From Nitrobacteraceae bacterium AZCC 2146 (GTDB taxonomy: Bacteria > Pseudomonadota > Alphaproteobacteria > Rhizobiales > Xanthobacteraceae), in assembly GCA_036924855.1 (NCBI GenBank), contig JBAGRP010000001.1:3162001-3226000 (forward strand): DNA of 64,000 bases, given 5' to 3'. This document shows, piece after piece, positions 9,653-18,953 of the stretch. The translations under genes were made by a program, and so were the position numbers. The notes under the pieces are model-generated. The model was not told the DNA's origin and made no database searches. It was given only the letters and a program-made list of their open reading frames with translations. Within the stretch, counting starts at the first letter, position 1. Each line of letters starts with the position of its first letter.

Positions 9653-11220
9653 GGCCGCGCTCCCGCCTCGCGCAACGGATTGGCCGGCTGGCTACGGTTG
9701 GCTGCGAACCACTCCTCAAGCGCGGCAACCTCGGCCGACGACAGCCGCAGCCCGAGCTTCGATCGCCGCCAGACAATATCATCGGCCGTGCAGGCCCACT
9801 CATTCGCGATCAGATACCTGACTTCTCGCTCGGTCAGCGTGGCGCCAAATGCCTGACCGAGATCGGCCATCGCTTTCGCCTGCCCAAGCATTTTTTGCGC
9901 GCGGGTGCCGTAAGCATGCGCGAGACGATTGGCATGCACCGGCGTCAGGAACGGATAATCGCGCAGCAATTCGGCGATCAGCGCATCCAATGCGGAGACA
10001 TCGAAGTCGCCGCCGGGCAGCGCCGCCTTGGCGGTCCAGCCTTCGCGCGCCTTCGTGCCTTTCAGATAGGGCGCGAGCTTTTCCAGCGCCTCTTCGGCGA
10101 GGCGGCGATGGGTGGTGATCTTGCCGCCATAGATCGATAGCAGCGGCGCGCCGCCGGGCGTGTCGAGTTCGAACACGTAATCGCGCGTCGCGGCCTTGGC
10201 TTCGCTGGCGCCGTCATCATAGAGCGGGCGGACGCCGGAATAGGTCCACACCACGTCTTCGGGCTTCACCGGTTTCGCGAGATATTCGCTGACGGATTGG
10301 CAGAGATAGCCGATCTCCTCAGCGGAGATTTTCACCTTCGCAGGATCGCCGTGGTAATCGAGATCGGTGGTGCCGATCAGGGTGAAATCATCCTGATAGG
10401 GGATCGCGAACACGATGCGGCCGTCGCCGTTCTGGAAGATGTAGGCGCGGTCGTGGGCGTAGAGCTTCGGCACCACGATGTGCGAGCCCTGCACCAGCCT
10501 TACCTTGGCCTTCGCGTTGACCCCGGCGCCGCTGGTCAGAATGTTCTCGACCCAGGGACCTGCGGCGTTGACCAGCGCACGCGCACTGATGGTGCTGCGT
10601 TCGCCGCTGGCCGTATCCTCCACCGTCACCTGCCAGATGCCGTCGGCCTGCCGAATCTCGGTGGCGCGGGCACGGGTGCGGATCACAGCGCCACGATCGG
10701 CGGCGTCGCGCGCGGTCAGTACGACCAGCCGGGCGTCATCGACAAAACAGTCGGAATATTCAAAGCCGCGACGGAAGCGGCCGGGTGCCAGCGGCTTGCC
10801 TACCTCGTCATGAGCCAGATCGAGCGTCCGCGTCGGCGGCAACAGCTTTCGGCCACCGATATGGTCGTAGAGAAACAGGCCCAGACGCAGCAACCAGGCC
10901 GGCCGCAACCCGGCGTGGTGCGGCAGCACGAAGCGCAGCGGGCGGATGATATGCGGGGCGATCTGCCAGAGGATCTCGCGCTCGATCAGCGCCTCGCGAA
11001 CCAGCCGGAATTCATAGTATTCAAGGTAGCGCAGCCCGCCATGCACGAGTTTGGTCGACCACGACGACGTGCCGCTGGCCAAATCATTCATTTCACAAAG
11101 GAAAATGGAATTGCCGCGCCCGACCGCGTCGCGCGCGATGCCGCAGCCGTTGACGCCGCCACCAATGATCGCGAGGTCGAAAACCTGACCCACCCGAGCT
11201 CCCCCTTGCGCCAAATTCAT
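9649..11220 (-). CDS. glpD: Glycerol-3-phosphate dehydrogenase (FAD, quinone-linked)
   Basis: This 523-residue enzyme oxidises sn-glycerol-3-phosphate to dihydroxyacetone phosphate at the inner membrane face and passes electrons to quinone. The N-terminal FAD-binding motif is LAIIGGGVNGCGIARDA (about residues 16-32), followed by SSWSTKLVHGGLRYLE near 52-67, both hallmarks of GlpD. Later conserved stretches are LVNAAGPWVENI and LLSIYGGKITTHRRLAEEA. The size fits the family. It is the first gene of the transport operon, so catabolism and uptake share one transcript. A glycerol kinase gene is not present in the window. Control by the adjacent GlpR is likely. Confidence 0.96.
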   Translation of the reverse strand: MNLAQGGARVGQVFDLAIIGGGVNGCGIARDAVGRGNSIFLCEMNDLASGTSSWSTKLVHGGLRYLEYYEFRLVREALIEREILWQIAPHIIRPLRFVLPHHAGLRPAWLLRLGLFLYDHIGGRKLLPPTRTLDLAHDEVGKPLAPGRFRRGFEYSDCFVDDARLVVLTARDAADRGAVIRTRARATEIRQADGIWQVTVEDTASGERSTISARALVNAAGPWVENILTSGAGVNAKAKVRLVQGSHIVVPKLYAHDRAYIFQNGDGRIVFAIPYQDDFTLIGTTDLDYHGDPAKVKISAEEIGYLCQSVSEYLAKPVKPEDVVWTYSGVRPLYDDGASEAKAATRDYVFELDTPGGAPLLSIYGGKITTHRRLAEEALEKLAPYLKGTKAREGWTAKAALPGGDFDVSALDALIAELLRDYPFLTPVHANRLAHAYGTRAQKMLGQAKAMADLGQAFGATLTEREVRYLIANEWACTADDIVWRRSKLGLRLSSAEVAALEEWFAANRSQPANPLREAGARP

Positions 11221-11268
11221 CTGGCGCCTTCCGTAAAAGGACGCGCCATCTTCGCTTGTAGCGATTTG

Positions 11269-11307
11269 GCTTTCGGTTCGGATTAAATCACAACTAAAAG
11301 CGAAAGC
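11269..11307. promoter_or_regulatory. Candidate GlpR operator in the glpD leader
   Basis: GCTTTCG (11269-11275) and CGAAAGC (11301-11307) form a perfect seven-base inverted repeat with a 25-base spacer, in the 108-base gap between glpR and glpD. DeoR-family GlpR proteins bind TTTCG-rich repeats, so this is a plausible repressor site for glpD. The spacer is long, and half sites may bind separately. Confidence 0.4.
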
Positions 11308-11328
11308 AACTGCCGTTTTAAGCAGCTA

Positions 11329-12156
11329 TCACTTCCGGAATGGAATCGGCGCCGTGTCCGGCGCGGCTTCGTCGAGCTCGCTGGTGGGCGCCGGCATGGC
11401 CTCGATTACCTGGATACCGCGGCTTTGGCAGATGGTCTGCAGCGGCGCCGGCAGGGGCGCGTCGGTCACAAAGGTCTGGATCTGGCTGATATGGGCGATA
11501 CGCACCGCCGCGGTGCGCCGCAGCTTGGTGCTGTCGGCGACCAGCATGACGCTGCGGGCATTGGCGATGATCGCCTGCGCGGCCTGGACCTCGCGGTAGT
11601 CGAAATCGAGCAGCGCGCCCTCCTCGTCGATCGCCGAGGCGCCGATGATGGCGTAATCGACCTTGAACTGGCCGATCAGGTTGATGGCGGTGGAGCCGAT
11701 CACCGCGCCATCGGCGCGCCGCACGGTGCCGCCGGCGACGATCACCTCGATGCGCGGATGCCGGTAGAGCATCATCGCGACGTTGAGGTTGTTGGTGATC
11801 ACCAGCAGGTCTTCATGCGCGGTCAACGCACTGGCGACCTCCTCGGTGGTGGTGCCGATGTTGATGAACAGCGACGAGCCGTTGGGAATCTGCGCCGCCG
11901 CCGCGATGCCGATGGCCTTCTTCTCTTCGGCCGCAACGAAGCGACGGGCCTCGTAAGCAAGGTTCTCGACGCCAGAGGCGACGATGGCGCCGCCATGGAT
12001 GCGCGTCAGCGAGCGGTGGTCGCAGAGGTCGTTGAGATCCTTGCGGATGGTCTGGGCGGAGACCTCGAAGCGGCGGGTGAGATCATCGACCATCACCCGG
12101 CCGAAGGCACGGGCGATATTCAGAATTTCAGTTTGGCGATGGGTCAGACCGGTCAC
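11329..12156 (-). CDS. glpR: DeoR-family transcriptional regulator, probable glycerol repressor
   Basis: This 275-residue regulator has an N-terminal winged helix (LTHRQTEILNIARAFG, then VSAQTIRKDLNDL and IHGGAI, residues 4-55) and a C-terminal DeoR sensor domain of the sugar-phosphate isomerase type (INIGTTTEEVASAL, IVAGGTVRRADGAVIG, VDYAIIGASAID). E. coli GlpR of this family releases DNA on binding glycerol-3-phosphate. GTG at 12156 is chosen because GAGGTG precedes it by five bases; the ATG at 12183 has no good ribosome site, and the longer upstream frame overlaps the neighbouring small gene. Its place directly before glpD on the same strand supports the glycerol assignment. Confidence 0.88.
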   Translation of the reverse strand: MTGLTHRQTEILNIARAFGRVMVDDLTRRFEVSAQTIRKDLNDLCDHRSLTRIHGGAIVASGVENLAYEARRFVAAEEKKAIGIAAAAQIPNGSSLFINIGTTTEEVASALTAHEDLLVITNNLNVAMMLYRHPRIEVIVAGGTVRRADGAVIGSTAINLIGQFKVDYAIIGASAIDEEGALLDFDYREVQAAQAIIANARSVMLVADSTKLRRTAAVRIAHISQIQTFVTDAPLPAPLQTICQSRGIQVIEAMPAPTSELDEAAPDTAPIPFRK

Positions 12157-12236
12157 GACAGCACCTCGGACGAAGGCGCCCATGGTGCGGCGGTTGCCTG
12201 CCATCGTCAACGTGGCACAGTTGCCGGCGTGACTTC

Positions 12237-12282
12237 CCTCTCCCCGCCGCGCGAAGCAAAGCTTCGCCAGGCGGGGCGAGGT
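12237..12282. repeat. Palindromic intergenic repeat, family A copy 1, in the glpR leader
   Basis: CCTCTCCCCGCC and GGCGGGGCGAGG are near-perfect inverted arms around GCGAAGCAAAGCTTCGC. Related CTCCCCGC elements lie at 30842-30875 and 39370-39402. It lies in the 142-base gap upstream of glpR and may limit read-through from the fad operon. Confidence 0.7.
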
Positions 12283-12298
12283 TAAAGAGACCGGCCGC

Positions 12299-12505
12299 TC
12301 AGGCCGCGGTGACGGCCGATGCCGCCTGATCGCCCTGCGTGGCAAACAGGAAGGCCGCGCGCTCGGCTTCGCGGGCGTTGCGAAACAGCTGGCCTTCCAT
12401 CGGATTGAAGCGGTGAGACGCGGCGAAGAACCGGTACCCGTCGGGATCGCGAACCACGATTCCGGCGGCCTGCGAGCTGACTTCGATGATGTAGGTGTCT
12501 GACAT
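12299..12505 (-). CDS. Conserved small hypothetical protein
   Basis: This 68-residue protein starts MSDTYIIEVSSQAAGIVVRD and contains GYRFFAASHRFNPMEGQLF followed by a helical AREAERAAFLFA. I do not recognise a named domain. It looks real because a GGGGG ribosome site precedes the ATG at 12505, composition is protein-like, and similar short proteins occur in Bradyrhizobium-type genomes as far as I recall. The beta-rich first half and helical second half suggest a small single-domain soluble protein. It follows the thioesterase gene after 75 bases on the same strand and may be the last gene of the fad transcript. Confidence 0.6.
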   Translation of the reverse strand: MSDTYIIEVSSQAAGIVVRDPDGYRFFAASHRFNPMEGQLFRNAREAERAAFLFATQGDQAASAVTAA

Positions 12506-12580
12506 GGCGGCCCCCATATGCAAGACAATGCATATTCCGGGCCACTAACCCGGAGAAGGGAAAAAGGTTCCTGGATAGGA

Positions 12581-13012
12581 TCAGGCCGACAGCGGCGGAT
12601 CGCCCCGCTTGATCACCTGCGGATGGCCGTGATCATCGATCGAGACGTAGGTGAAATTGCCGTCGGTCACCAGGATCGAATAGATCTCGTTGCGGCGTAG
12701 CACCCAGGCCTCGAGATGCACCGTAATCGAGGTTTTCCCGATACGTACCAGCGTCGCATGCACCGAGACGACGTCGCCGACGAACACCGCCTTGCGGAAG
12801 TTCATGGCGTCGATCGCCACGGTAACAGTGCGCGATTGGGCAATCTTGGAGGCAAAGATGCCGCCACCGAGATCCATCTGGCCGAGCAGCCAGCCGCCGA
12901 AAATATCGCCATTCTGGTTGGTGTCGGCGGGCATCGCCAGCTGCCGGATGCACAGATCGCCCACCGGTTCCGTCACGGGAGTCGTCGCGCGAGGCGCAGT
13001 CGCGTCCATCAT
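12581..13012 (-). CDS. Acyl-CoA thioesterase, hotdog fold (YciA-like)
   Basis: The product hydrolyses acyl-CoA to free acid and CoA in the cytoplasm. It is 143 residues from the chosen ATG at 13012, which has GGCAGGT upstream; another ATG at 13063 would add 17 residues and overlap the fadB stop. The hotdog signature is clear: PADTNQNGDIFGGWLLGQMD (residues 27-46), a YciA/BFIT-type motif with the Asn and Asp used in catalysis, followed by VTVAIDAMNFRKAVFVGDVV. Coming directly after fadB in the same orientation, it may relieve CoA sequestration during beta-oxidation or release medium-chain intermediates. Confidence 0.85.
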   Translation of the reverse strand: MMDATAPRATTPVTEPVGDLCIRQLAMPADTNQNGDIFGGWLLGQMDLGGGIFASKIAQSRTVTVAIDAMNFRKAVFVGDVVSVHATLVRIGKTSITVHLEAWVLRRNEIYSILVTDGNFTYVSIDDHGHPQVIKRGDPPLSA

Positions 13013-13049
13013 GAGCAAAAACCTGCCGTGTATTGAGTCATGTAGTGAG

Positions 13050-15146
13050 TCATTTGAAGTCATCCCAGCCTGCGTCCGGAGCGAACCGGTCGCCGAATTT
13101 GACCGCCAGCGTACGCAGGGTGGCGACGATGTTCTCGGCGCCGCGGCTGCGGGCGTAATTCAGCGGCCCGCCGCGGAACGGAGCATAACCGGTGCCAAAG
13201 ATCATGGCGCCGTCGACCACATCCGCGTGATCGACGATGCCCTCGCGCAGACAGGCGACGCAGACATTCGACATCGGCAGCATCAACCGGTCGATCATCT
13301 CCTGAGTCGGCTGCGCTGTCACCACGGCGCCGGAGGACTTGTCGGCCTTGCCATCCTTCCAGATGTAGAAGCCCTTGCCGGTCTTGCGGCCGAGTTCGCC
13401 CTTGGCGACCTTCTCGCGCAGCCAGGCCGGCGTCGGCGGCAGCAGGTCGCCGAATTTCGAGCGCAGCATGTCACCGACGGCCAGGCAGATATCGAGCCCG
13501 ACCTGGTCGGCCAGTTCGATCGGCCCCATCGGCATGCCGAACTGTTCCGCGGCGGCGTCGATGGTGGTCTTGTCGATCTTCTCGTCGAGCATCACCATGG
13601 CTTCAAGCATGTAGGGCGTCAGCGCGCGGTTGACGAGGAAGCCCGGCGAACTCTTCACCGGCAGCGGCAGCCGGTCGATGGCGCCGACAAAGGCCAGCGC
13701 CTGGGTCAGCAGGTGCGGATCGACGCCGTCATGGCTGACCACCTCGACCAGTTGCAGGCGCGACACCGGATTGAAGAAATGCAACCCGAGCAGGCGCTGC
13801 GGCGACGCCAGCGTGGTGCGCAGATCCTCCAACGGGATGCTTGAGGTGTTGGTGGCAAGAATGGCTGATGACTTCATGCGCGGCTCCAGCGACGCATAGA
13901 CCTTCTGCTTCAGCTCGAGCTTTTCCGGCACCGCCTCGATGATGAGGTCAGCCGTGCGCACGCCCTCGCCGTCTATGTCAGGGATCAGGCGATCGAGCGC
14001 ATCGCGCTGCTCGGTGCGCTTGCGGATGATTTTTCCAAACAGATCGGCGGCACGTTTGATCGCGCCCGCGATCGGCTCCGCCTTCATGTCGGCCAAGGTG
14101 ACGCGCAGGCCCTGATTGGCGCACCATGCCGCAATGTCGCCGCCCATGGCGCCGGCGCCGATGACGTGGACATGCTGGATGGTGTTGCCGTGGCCGGCGA
14201 GCTTCTTCATCTGCTCGCGCAGGAAGAACACCCGGATCAGATTCTGCGCCGTCGGCGTCACCATCAGATCGGCGAACGAGGTCTTTTCCGCAGCCAGCAT
14301 CGCGGCGCGGTCGCCGCCGTGCTTTTCCCACAACGCAATCAGCGCGTAGGGTGCGGGATAGTGTTCACGTGGCGCCGACTTGGCGGCCTCGGCCACCATG
14401 CGCGAGGCGAGGATACCGCGCACTGGTGAAAAATTCAGGATCGCGTTGAGCAGGCCCGGCCTGGCGCGGCGGAGCCGGCCGAACACCGCGTCCTTCACCG
14501 CGTTACGGACGTGGCGTTCCTGCGTCACGGCATCGACGAGGCCCAGCGCCTTGGCCTTGCGGGCATCGATGGTCTTGCCGGTGAGCATCAGCGTCATCGC
14601 CTGCATCGGATTGACCAGATGCGTGAAGCGCGCGGTGCCGCCGAGGCCGGGATGCAGGCCGAGCATCACTTCCGGAAAGCCGAAGCGCGCGTCGTCGATG
14701 GCGATACGCGACTGGCAGGCCAGTGCGACTTCAAGCCCGCCGCCGAGGCAGAAGCCGTGGATGACGGCGACGGTGGGAATCTTCAGCGCTTCCAGCCGGT
14801 CGATCACCGCATGGGCGCGGCCGATCTCTGTTTCCACAACACGCGGATCGGTAGCGCCGCGGAATTCATTGACGTCGGCGCCGGCGATGAAGCCGGAGGT
14901 CTTCGCCGAGCGAATGACGATGCCGGCGGGGCGCTGGGTTTCCAGCGCGGCGAGCACCGCGTCCAGTTCCTCGATGACATCGGCCGACAGCGTATTGGCG
15001 CTGGCGCCTTCGCGATCGAACAGCAACCACGCAATGCCATCGGCGTCGCGGGTCAGCTTGAAATTCCGGTACGTGCCGCTGGCATCGGGCTGCGGCCCGA
15101 GTTCGAGCACGCGATCACCGAGAACGTTCATGATCCTGCTATCCAT
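13050..15146 (-). CDS. fadB: Bifunctional enoyl-CoA hydratase / 3-hydroxyacyl-CoA dehydrogenase
   Basis: This 698-residue multifunctional enzyme catalyses hydration of enoyl-CoA and NAD-dependent oxidation of 3-hydroxyacyl-CoA. The N-terminal crotonase domain (to about residue 280) has FCLGGGLEVALA and FGFPEVMLGLHPGLGG, supplying both catalytic glutamates. The NAD-binding domain begins at HVIGAGAMGGDIAAWCANQG near residue 315, with ATNTSSIPLEDL and GLHFFNPVSRLQLVEV further on. Two C-terminal helical domains complete the dehydrogenase. ATG at 15146 is chosen: GAGGA lies six to seven bases upstream and the fadA stop is only nine bases earlier. It should form a complex with FadA. Confidence 0.94.
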   Translation of the reverse strand: MDSRIMNVLGDRVLELGPQPDASGTYRNFKLTRDADGIAWLLFDREGASANTLSADVIEELDAVLAALETQRPAGIVIRSAKTSGFIAGADVNEFRGATDPRVVETEIGRAHAVIDRLEALKIPTVAVIHGFCLGGGLEVALACQSRIAIDDARFGFPEVMLGLHPGLGGTARFTHLVNPMQAMTLMLTGKTIDARKAKALGLVDAVTQERHVRNAVKDAVFGRLRRARPGLLNAILNFSPVRGILASRMVAEAAKSAPREHYPAPYALIALWEKHGGDRAAMLAAEKTSFADLMVTPTAQNLIRVFFLREQMKKLAGHGNTIQHVHVIGAGAMGGDIAAWCANQGLRVTLADMKAEPIAGAIKRAADLFGKIIRKRTEQRDALDRLIPDIDGEGVRTADLIIEAVPEKLELKQKVYASLEPRMKSSAILATNTSSIPLEDLRTTLASPQRLLGLHFFNPVSRLQLVEVVSHDGVDPHLLTQALAFVGAIDRLPLPVKSSPGFLVNRALTPYMLEAMVMLDEKIDKTTIDAAAEQFGMPMGPIELADQVGLDICLAVGDMLRSKFGDLLPPTPAWLREKVAKGELGRKTGKGFYIWKDGKADKSSGAVVTAQPTQEMIDRLMLPMSNVCVACLREGIVDHADVVDGAMIFGTGYAPFRGGPLNYARSRGAENIVATLRTLAVKFGDRFAPDAGWDDFK

Positions 15147-15154
15147 GACGTTCC

Positions 15155-16438
15155 TCATAACGCTTCGATCAGCATCGCGCCGCCGAGCCCGCCGCCGATG
15201 CATTCGGTGGCGATGCCGCGTTTGGTGCCGAGCCGCTTCATCGCATTGACGAGGTGCAGCACGATGCGGTTACCGCTGCAGCCGACGGGATGGCCGAGAC
15301 TGATGGCGCCACCATCGACATTGAGCCTGGCGGGATCGATCTGCCCGGCGGCACCATCGAGACCGAGTATCTCGCGGCAGAACTTGTCGTCGTTCCAGGC
15401 GGCGAGACAGCCCAGCACCTGGGTAGCGAAGGCTTCGTTCAGCTCCCAGGTCTCGATGTCCTGCAAGGAGAGCTTGTTGCGCTTCAGCAGCTCGTTCGAT
15501 GACAGCACCGGGCCGAGGCCCATGATGCTGGGATCGAGCGCCGACCACTGGCTGTCGATGATGACTGCCTTCGGCGTCAGGCCATGCTTTGCGACGGCCT
15601 CTTCCGAGGCGAGGATCGTCCACGAAGCGCCGTCGGTGATCTGCGAGGAATTGCCCGCGGTGACCTGACCCCATGGCCGCTCGAACACCGGCTTCAGCGA
15701 TGACAATTTATCGACCGACGAATCTGCCCGCACGCCGTCGTCGTGGTCGTAGAACTTGCCGTCACGCGCAAACGCGGTTTCGACCTCGCCCTTCAGCCAG
15801 CCCTGCGCCTGCGCGTTGGCGAGGCGCTTGTGGCTCTCCACCGCATAGGCGTCGGACTGCGCGCGAGTGATGCCGAACAGATGACCGACGACTTCCGCGG
15901 TCTGCCCCATGTTGAGTTCGGTGATGGGATCGGTGAGGCCGCGCTCCAACCCGATGATCGGCTTGAAGTAGCCGGGCCGCGCTTTGGCGATCGCCGCCAT
16001 CTTGGCGAGGATGCCCTTCGCCGTGGCAAGGCCGGCAAACCAGCGCACGCCCTGCTGCGGCCAGACCAGCGGCGCGTAGCTCAACGCCTCCGCGCCGCCC
16101 GCCAGAATCAGATCGGCGCTGCCTTCGCGGATGTAGCGATAGCCGGTATCGATCGACTGCATGCCGGAGCCGCAATTGATCTGCACGGTGAAGGCGACCA
16201 TGGCCTCGCCCATGCCGAGCCGCAGCGCCGCGACGCGCGCCGGATTCATTTCGTCGGCAATGACATTGACGCAGCCGAGGATGACCTGATCGAACGCCGT
16301 GGGCGCAAAAGGTTGCCGCGCCAGCAAGGGACGCCCGCATTGCACGGCAAGATCGACCGGCGTGAACGGGCCGGGACCGCTGCGCGCCTTCAGGAACGGC
16401 GTGCGGCTGCCGTCGACGATATAGACCGGACGCGCCAT
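15155..16438 (-). CDS. fadA: Acetyl-CoA C-acyltransferase (thiolase)
   Basis: This 427-residue thiolase performs the last step of beta-oxidation, cleaving 3-ketoacyl-CoA with CoA. The nucleophilic cysteine is Cys89 in QINCGSGMQS. The family motifs NEAFATQVLG, GGAISLGHPVGCSGNRI and the C-terminal CIGGGLGGAML provide the catalytic His and the second Cys. The length resembles the longer FadI-type thiolases. It begins ATG at 16438, sharing one base with the TGA stop of fadE, and is followed after nine bases by fadB. FadI may be the better subfamily name; I keep fadA because of the pairing with fadB, with modest certainty on the symbol. Confidence 0.92.
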   Translation of the reverse strand: MARPVYIVDGSRTPFLKARSGPGPFTPVDLAVQCGRPLLARQPFAPTAFDQVILGCVNVIADEMNPARVAALRLGMGEAMVAFTVQINCGSGMQSIDTGYRYIREGSADLILAGGAEALSYAPLVWPQQGVRWFAGLATAKGILAKMAAIAKARPGYFKPIIGLERGLTDPITELNMGQTAEVVGHLFGITRAQSDAYAVESHKRLANAQAQGWLKGEVETAFARDGKFYDHDDGVRADSSVDKLSSLKPVFERPWGQVTAGNSSQITDGASWTILASEEAVAKHGLTPKAVIIDSQWSALDPSIMGLGPVLSSNELLKRNKLSLQDIETWELNEAFATQVLGCLAAWNDDKFCREILGLDGAAGQIDPARLNVDGGAISLGHPVGCSGNRIVLHLVNAMKRLGTKRGIATECIGGGLGGAMLIEAL

Positions 16439-18714
16439 CAGCTTGCTGCCCTGTGATCGCCGAGCTCCTGGAAAAACTGATGCACGTCGGCCGGCTTTTT
16501 GTAGTTCGGCGACAGCGCCTCCGGCGCGAAGTCGTCGACCTCGATCACCAGCGCCGCAGCGGCCTGCGCCGCGGCAAGCTGGTTGCCTTCGGCCTGGGTG
16601 ATGACGCCCTTGGCAACGGCGTCTTTCCAGTCGCGGATCTTTGCCGTGCGCATGCGCTTGGCGATGTCTTCCGCGGAGGTCACCAGCAGGAACGCCTTCT
16701 CCAGCCGTGCCAAACCGCGGTCGTCGTCGACATGCGACAGATCAGGCGTCAGCCGGTCGCGTGAGGCAGATGGCTCCAGGATCATCTGCGCGCAGTAGTG
16801 CACCGTCATATCGGACGGACCAAGCACCCGGGCGCCGAACGGCTGCACGATGAATTTGAGAATGCCGGCGACGAAACGGTTCGGCAGGTTGGCGAGGATT
16901 TCCGCGAAACGGTTCTCGATGGTCCGGAATCCGGATGTCATGCACCATTCGAGCGCAGCGAAATCCAAGGGCTGACGACCCTCGTCCTGCCAGCGTTTTA
17001 ACGCGGCGGAGAGCAGATACAGTTCGGACAGGATATCGCCGAACCGCGCCGACAGCATTTCCTTGCGCTTCAGCGCGCCGCCGAGCGTCAGCAGCGCCAT
17101 GTCGGCGCACAAAGCGAAGGCCGCCGAATAACGCGACAGCTGGCGATAGAACATGGTGGCATTGCCGGCATCCGGCGCCGGCGCAAACGCGCCTGACGTC
17201 CAGCTGCGGCCCCACGCCCGGAACAGCGTCTTGATGCTGTGGCCGATATGTTTCCAGAAGGCCTTGTCGAAATCGTCGAGCCCCTTGGCGCGGTCGGTTT
17301 CGCCGAGCGCGGTCATCTCGGCGAGCAGAAAAGGATGCGCGCGGATCGCGCCCTGACCGAACACGATCAGATTGCGGGTCAGGATGTTGGCGCCCTCCAC
17401 GGTGATGCCGACCGGCACCGAACGATAGAGATTGCCCATGTAGTTCTGCGGGCCGTCGATCACCGCCTTGCCGCCATGGATGTCCATGGCGTCGTCGATG
17501 GCGATGCGCAGCCGCTCGGTGGCGTGCAGCTTCATGATGCCGGAGATGACAGCGGGATGATGGCCCTGATTGAGCGCGGCGCAGGTCAGCCTTCGCGCAG
17601 CGTCGAGCAGATAGGCGGTGCCGGCAATCCGCGCCAGCGGCTCCTCGATACCCTCGAACTTGCCGATCGGCACGTTGAACTGCTCGCGAATGCGGGCATA
17701 GGCGCCAGTGGTGCGCGCCGCATAGGCCGCACCTGCGGCGGACAGCGACGGCAGTGAAATGCCGCGGCCGGCGGCGAGCGCGCTCATCAGCATCTTCCAG
17801 CCCTGCCCCAGACGTTCCTGGCCGCCGATGATGTAATCGAGCGGAATGAAGACGTCGCGGCCCCAGTTCGGACCGTTCTGGAACACCTGCATCGACGGCA
17901 GGTGCCGCCTGCCGATATCGACGCCATCCAGATGCGACGGGATCAGCGCCACGGTGATGCCGAGGTCGTCCTGGGTGCCGACCAGATGGTCGGGGTCATA
18001 GGCCTTGAAAGCGAGGCCGATCAGCGTCGCCACTGGACCCAGCGTGATGTAGCGCTTGTGCCAGTTCAGCCTGATGCCGAGCACTTCGCGGCCTTCGAAC
18101 ATACCCTTGCAGATGATGCCGGTATCGACCATTGACGCGGCGTCGGAGCCGGCTTCCGGGCTGGTCAGGCCGAAGCAGGGAATGTCCTGTCCATCGGCCA
18201 GTCGCGGCAACCAGCGCTGGCGCTGCGCGTCGGTGCCGAATTTCATCAGCAGTTCGCCCGGTCCCAAGGAGTTGGGCACCATAACGGTGACGGCGGCGAC
18301 CACGGAGCGCGACGAAATCTTCCGCACCACTTCGGAATGCGCATAGGGCGAGAAGCCGAGACCGCCAAACTCCTTCGGGATGATCATGCCGAAGAATTTG
18401 CCGCGCTTGATGAAGTCCCAGACCTCGGGCGGCAGATCGCGCCATTCCCAATTGATCTTCCAGTCGTCGAGCATGACGCAGAGCTCGTCCACCGGGCCAT
18501 CCATGAAGGCCTGTTCTTCGGCGGTCAGCGTCGCCGGCTTCACCGCCAGCAGCTTGGCCCAATCCGGATTGCCGGTGAACAGGTCCGCATCCCACCAGAC
18601 GTCGCCGGCCTCCAGCGCCTCGCGCTCGGTGTCGGACATGGTCGGCAGTACGCCACGGGCCCAGGAGAAGATCGGCTTGGTGAGGTAATCGCGACGCAGG
18701 CTGGATGAGCTCAT
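16438..18714 (-). CDS. fadE: Acyl-CoA dehydrogenase, FadE type
   Basis: This 758-residue flavoprotein catalyses the first, FAD-dependent step of fatty acid beta-oxidation. It is much longer than the common 380-residue acyl-CoA dehydrogenases and matches the FadE class with its extra C-terminal DUF1974 domain. Motifs include IPKEFGGLGFSPYAHSEVV, FGLTSPEAGSDAASM and VEGANILTRNLIVFGQGAI. ATG at 18714 is supported by AGAGGA eight bases upstream; the longer frame adds a Cys/Pro-rich stretch with no similarity. It is the first gene of fadE-fadA-fadB-thioesterase, with its stop overlapping the fadA start. The 239-base gap upstream (18715-18953) shows no feature I can name. Confidence 0.94.
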   Translation of the reverse strand: MSSSSLRRDYLTKPIFSWARGVLPTMSDTEREALEAGDVWWDADLFTGNPDWAKLLAVKPATLTAEEQAFMDGPVDELCVMLDDWKINWEWRDLPPEVWDFIKRGKFFGMIIPKEFGGLGFSPYAHSEVVRKISSRSVVAAVTVMVPNSLGPGELLMKFGTDAQRQRWLPRLADGQDIPCFGLTSPEAGSDAASMVDTGIICKGMFEGREVLGIRLNWHKRYITLGPVATLIGLAFKAYDPDHLVGTQDDLGITVALIPSHLDGVDIGRRHLPSMQVFQNGPNWGRDVFIPLDYIIGGQERLGQGWKMLMSALAAGRGISLPSLSAAGAAYAARTTGAYARIREQFNVPIGKFEGIEEPLARIAGTAYLLDAARRLTCAALNQGHHPAVISGIMKLHATERLRIAIDDAMDIHGGKAVIDGPQNYMGNLYRSVPVGITVEGANILTRNLIVFGQGAIRAHPFLLAEMTALGETDRAKGLDDFDKAFWKHIGHSIKTLFRAWGRSWTSGAFAPAPDAGNATMFYRQLSRYSAAFALCADMALLTLGGALKRKEMLSARFGDILSELYLLSAALKRWQDEGRQPLDFAALEWCMTSGFRTIENRFAEILANLPNRFVAGILKFIVQPFGARVLGPSDMTVHYCAQMILEPSASRDRLTPDLSHVDDDRGLARLEKAFLLVTSAEDIAKRMRTAKIRDWKDAVAKGVITQAEGNQLAAAQAAAALVIEVDDFAPEALSPNYKKPADVHQFFQELGDHRAAS

Positions 18715-18953
18715 GGAGAAATCCTCTGGATCGAAGCAACCACGCAGCCCGGGAGGGCGGCAGCCGCCGAAAGGCATTTGCTCTTAGCAGGACGGCGTTC
18801 GCTTCACCTTAGCTTTCGCATTGATATTTAAGCGAAATCGGACGAGCGCGAGGTCCATCCTTAACCGCAGGATAGCGCAACGGTTCCCAAAATGCGATTT
18901 GCGCCGCCGTGACCTGTCGTCACGGCGCGCCAAGTCCCCCTGTCGGGTCCGGC

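Noticed and set aside
12157..12528. Longer N-terminus for the DeoR regulator
   Set aside because: The extension has no similarity, overlaps the neighbouring small gene and repeat A1, while GTG at 12156 has a good ribosome site and gives the normal family length.
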